Shown: positions 61,290-64,000 of the stretch, piece by piece | How the letters are laid out: each line of letters begins with the position of its first letter | Position numbering within the stretch: the first letter of the stretch is position 1 | Source: Aphrophora alni | Taxonomy: Eukaryota; Arthropoda; Insecta; Hemiptera; Aphrophoridae | Length of the DNA: 64,000 bases | Reading direction: 5' to 3' | NCBI GenBank assembly: GCA_963513935.1 | Contig: OY740769.1 | Coordinates: 106,309,762-106,373,761 of the forward strand | Notes under the pieces: generated by a model | Told to the model about the DNA's origin: nothing | The model's database searches: none | The model's input: the letters and a program-made list of their open reading frames with translations, nothing else | Translations under genes and position numbers: made by a program

Positions 61290-62302
61290 CTCTTGACAGT
61301 GCCAAGGTCATTAATTACAGACATTTTAAAAGCATATAACAATTCGCTGATGGTAGGAGGGCATGGAGGTGTGGCAAAAACTATGTTAAAAACAAGATCT
61401 AAATACCATTGGCTTAACATGACGGCAGACGTTATACAATTTGTTAAAAAAAGTCACGAATGTTAGATAATGAAAACTTCAAGACAAAATCCTACAGGGT
61501 TTTGCAATCAATAATACTATCTGTCAAACCATTTACCAAATTAACCATGGATGATTTAGGACTATTACCAAAATCAAACAAAAAACATATATTAGTGGTA
61601 GCAGACAATACTACAAGGTTTGCTATTCTCAAGGAAAAAAGTGGATGCACAAACTATAGCAAAATTTATTCTTGAAAATATTTTGCTGAGTTATAGCATA
61701 CCAGCAGAAATAGAAATGGACCGAGAGAGTGACGCTTTGAACTTGTGCAGCATAATATCTACAAAGTTGTGTGTAACACAAATATATAACTCTACACTTA
61801 TAAATATGTTGCGATATTGTGTAAATGAAATTAAACTGATTGGTAAAAATATGTAAAATTAGTGATGCTAGCATATAATTCTGGATCACATATATCTACA
61901 GGTTAGTCACCATTTTATTTACTACAAGGTTTCGAACCAAACCAACTGATAGATTTGGGCTTTTTCCTACTATTTCTGATCACAACATATTGGCAGCTTT
62001 AGACAAGATTCATAAGGTACGGCAGAATATGCTACGACTTTTATTGACAACTCAAGATGCACAGCAGGGGGGATATAATATGACTCGTGGGGAAGAAATA
62101 ATACTGTGCCGATGATATAGCATTAATAAAGGATGTTAAAAAACCAAATAAACTAGCTGAATAATATAATGGACCTTACAGAGTACTTCGGGAAGTTTCT
62201 CCATTAAATTATGAAATTGAAATACGCAAATATGGCAAATGGGTGAGAGACATAATACAAGTTGTTCATTTGAAAAGCTACAATGTATATAGCAGTAAAT
62301 AA
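61290..62302 (+). pseudogene. Ty3/gypsy integrase relic
   Basis: Several frames together cover an integrase. The zinc-binding H-H-C-C region reads MVGGHGGVAKTMLKTRSKYH, then W and ADVIQFVKKSHEC, with the last cysteine lost to a stop. The start of the catalytic core is PFTKLTMDDLGLLPKSNKKH, then ILVVADNTTRFAI (first catalytic D in MDDLG). The next segment DAQTIAKFILENILLSYSIP carries MDRESD where relatives have T-D-R-G. A C-terminal piece reads YNGPYRVLREVSPLNYEIEI. Multiple stops and frameshifts make it non-functional. Confidence 0.85.
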
Positions 62303-62577
62303 TGTTGTTTAACCTAACACTTTAAATTTTAAATAAGTTTGGTTTTGCAAAATTCAGTGTAATACCAATGATATGGAGTAATACCAATATTAACACTTTC
62401 TTTTTTTAAATTTAAAATTAAATAACATTGTTAACAGTAAATAGCAAATTATTACACACAATGTTTGCTCAGCTCTAGGCAAATAAAACAAATCAGCGGC
62501 AGTTTTTTATTTAAAAAATTATTTTTCTACAAGTTTTTTTCAGAAAAGCAAACAAAAGGAACAGATTTTGAGAGATA

Positions 62578-62784
62578 TCACCAGTACTGATGATGTTTTC
62601 CATTGGTGCTGTGATACGGCCATGGACAAGTTGAATGTGCTAAAGTACTGTCAACAGTCATCTCAATAAGCAACTTATCAGGAATGAGCTTGCAGATCTC
62701 TTGACTAAGACAACATTGCTCAAGGATTTTTAGCCAAACATTCCTAATTAAGTGATTACAATTAAAGTAAATAAGATAATACAT
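62578..62784 (-). other. Antisense open frame inside the LTR element, unrecognised
   Basis: Minus strand, between the integrase relic and the 3' LTR. From about 62744 it reads NVWLKILEQCCLSQEICKLI and IPDKLLIEMTVDSTLAHS, then CPWPYHSTNG, with an acceptor-like TTAATTAG just before it and a possible donor at CTG|GTGATA. The composition is protein-like, rich in C, H and W. I do not recognise a family; a captured host exon or chance are both possible. Confidence 0.2.
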
Positions 62785-62944
62785 GTAATTAAAACCATGT
62801 ATCTACAATATAACTTGTATACAGAAACAAAAAATGAAATAAATAAACGTTCAAATACCTCAGATGGATTATTCTAAAATTTTAATGTAGGGTGATTAAT
62901 AGTGAAAAAGTCGAGGACAATGTTCAAAAGTCATTATTAGGTAT

Positions 62945-63612
62945 TGTTAGGAATTAAATATTAGGATCAAGTTAGACAGTTAGGTTTTATTATAAGTTCC
63001 AGAACAATTATCAGAGTATAAACAATAGTTGTGACAAGCTGTAAAAAGTTAGGAAACCGCTGAGCTTGCATCTCTCAAATGTGTCACACATTGATGAAGC
63101 ATATAAGCCAAGGTTGATAGGAAATCGAGGTCAGATTCATAAGGGAGTGATCGAAAGTTAGTTGTAGATGGTCAGAGTTCCTGAGAAGAATCAATCAGCA
63201 TCGTTGGGTTCTACAGGAGAAGAAACTTCGTGTGTATTTTGTGTCTTATATTAACTTCATATAGATCAGCCTATATGAACAGAACTTGATTGAATTAATT
63301 AACTTCTGCTCGCAAGATTGTTTTCGCTCTGGATTAAAGATAATAGTTAAAGCCTTGTAATTTATTTCATTGATCTAAACTATTGTATTAATCGTTAAAA
63401 ATAATTGTCTTATTAATTTTATTTTATTTATTCAATTAATGTGTTTTGTTAAATTATTGATTGTTAAAAGCTTAAATAACTTCTCTATCAAAACAAATGT
63501 ATTGAGTTGTTTTTGATATAGATTTAGAGATTGATATTATTATATTAAAAATATAATTAACTGAACCATTTGATTGTTATTTAATGAACCATGAGCGGCC
63601 TTTTTTATAAGA
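62945..63612 (+). repeat. 3' LTR
   Basis: Starts TGTTAGG; the end is aligned to the 5' LTR at TTTTTTATAAGA, where the terminal CA is decayed. Confidence 0.72.
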
Positions 63613-64000
63613 AATAGTGCATTGTCTGTTCTTTAACAAATAATACATTAAATTTATAACAACATCATTGATCTCCATAATTTTCAAAACCTATAATTTT
63701 TGCTATATTACTATCTTGTTTCTACCATTTTTATTGGACTTTTATTGGAAAGTGTTATAATGCTTAATTGAATAATAGTATGCTGTAGATAAAATTTCAA
63801 TAAAAACTATCAATATTTCTACATAAAACCAATTTAAATTAAAAACTATATTTGTAAATTTAAATCTAAATCATGTTTTTTAAATCAATACATCTTCAAT
63901 TTAATAATAAGACAAGCAGCAAAAGCTAACATGTAAACTACATTTACAAATGTATAGAACAGGCTTCACAACCTTTCAAGTATCAAGAATTAAGTCACTT
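63613..64000. other. AT-rich sequence, nothing recognised
   Basis: Presumably still intronic to Dicer-1, because the exon preceding 60285 was not found before the window edge. Confidence 0.5.

Larger units (their letters stand above)
60470..63612 (+). mobile_element. Degenerate Ty3/gypsy-like LTR retrotransposon
   Basis: Two direct repeats of about 665 bp (60470-61133 and 62945-63612) both begin TGTTAGGAATTAAATATTAG. They share GGTTCT, TGTGTATTTTGTGTCT and TATTAACTTCATATAGATCA in order. They bracket only about 1.8 kb. Within it just an integrase relic (61290-62302) is recognisable; gag, protease and reverse transcriptase are missing. A TGG at 61136-61138, two bases after the 5' LTR, could start a primer-binding site. 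The LTRs differ by many substitutions and indels, so the insertion is old. No clear target duplication was seen. It lies in the Dicer-1 region upstream of the exon at 60285, presumably in the next intron. Confidence 0.82.

Noticed and set aside
61629..61889. Minus-strand open frame opposite the integrase relic
   Set aside because: Shadow of the integrase coding strand; the plus-strand integrase motifs explain the region.

Overview
The window looks like arthropod, most likely insect, nuclear DNA. It is very AT-rich, genes are split by introns of several kb, splice sites are canonical, and relics of hAT, piggyBac, mariner/Tc1, pogo/Tigger, non-LTR and LTR elements are dense. The clearest host gene is Dicer-1. 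There are no operons, CRISPR arrays or other prokaryotic features. I recognised no rRNA or tRNA gene by eye. The species cannot be named from the sequence alone.

Three host genes can be supported, all rebuilt by joining exons on splice sites and reading phase. (1) On + at 29-854, the last two exons of a Cys-loop ligand-gated channel subunit, nicotinic-acetylcholine-receptor-like, ending in the fourth membrane helix. (2) On - from 15198 to 8926, a complete three-exon gene for a 145-residue protein with two membrane helices and two PPxY motifs in its tail. I could not match it to a named family. (3) On - from 60285 to 49176, the last four exons of Dicer-1, covering the second half of the RNase IIIb domain, the linker and the C-terminal dsRNA-binding domain. 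Its 5' part lies beyond the right edge.

Most of the remainder is mobile-element debris. A hAT element (3471-6805, perfect 8-bp target duplication) carries a piggyBac relic (4945-5961, TTAA duplications). A pogo-like non-autonomous element sits at 17873-18868. A long inverted-repeat element around a broken mariner-type transposase spans 21.9-25.0 kb and abuts an inverted pair of non-LTR retrotransposon pieces at 25.1-27.8 kb. A foldback element at 33.5-35.3 kb encloses a Tigger-like relic. A piggyBac-type foldback lies at 39067-40586. A mariner with about 163-bp terminal inverted repeats (57520-59192) lies in a Dicer-1 intron, ending 17 bp from a splice donor. A degenerate Ty3/gypsy-like element with two LTRs occupies 60470-63612.

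The recurring signal that ordinary annotation does not explain is a short motif resembling the hammerhead ribozyme core (CTGANGA, short stem, GAAA). It recurs in several unrelated-looking repeats, near 1.5, 7.4, 22.5, 26.5, 33.6/35.2, 45.6/45.9 and 52.2 kb. The long stretches at 15.2-17.9, 18.9-21.9, 28-33.4, 35.3-39.0 and 40.6-49.1 kb hold mostly AT-rich sequence with microsatellites and small hairpins. A few weak exon candidates there are flagged as such.
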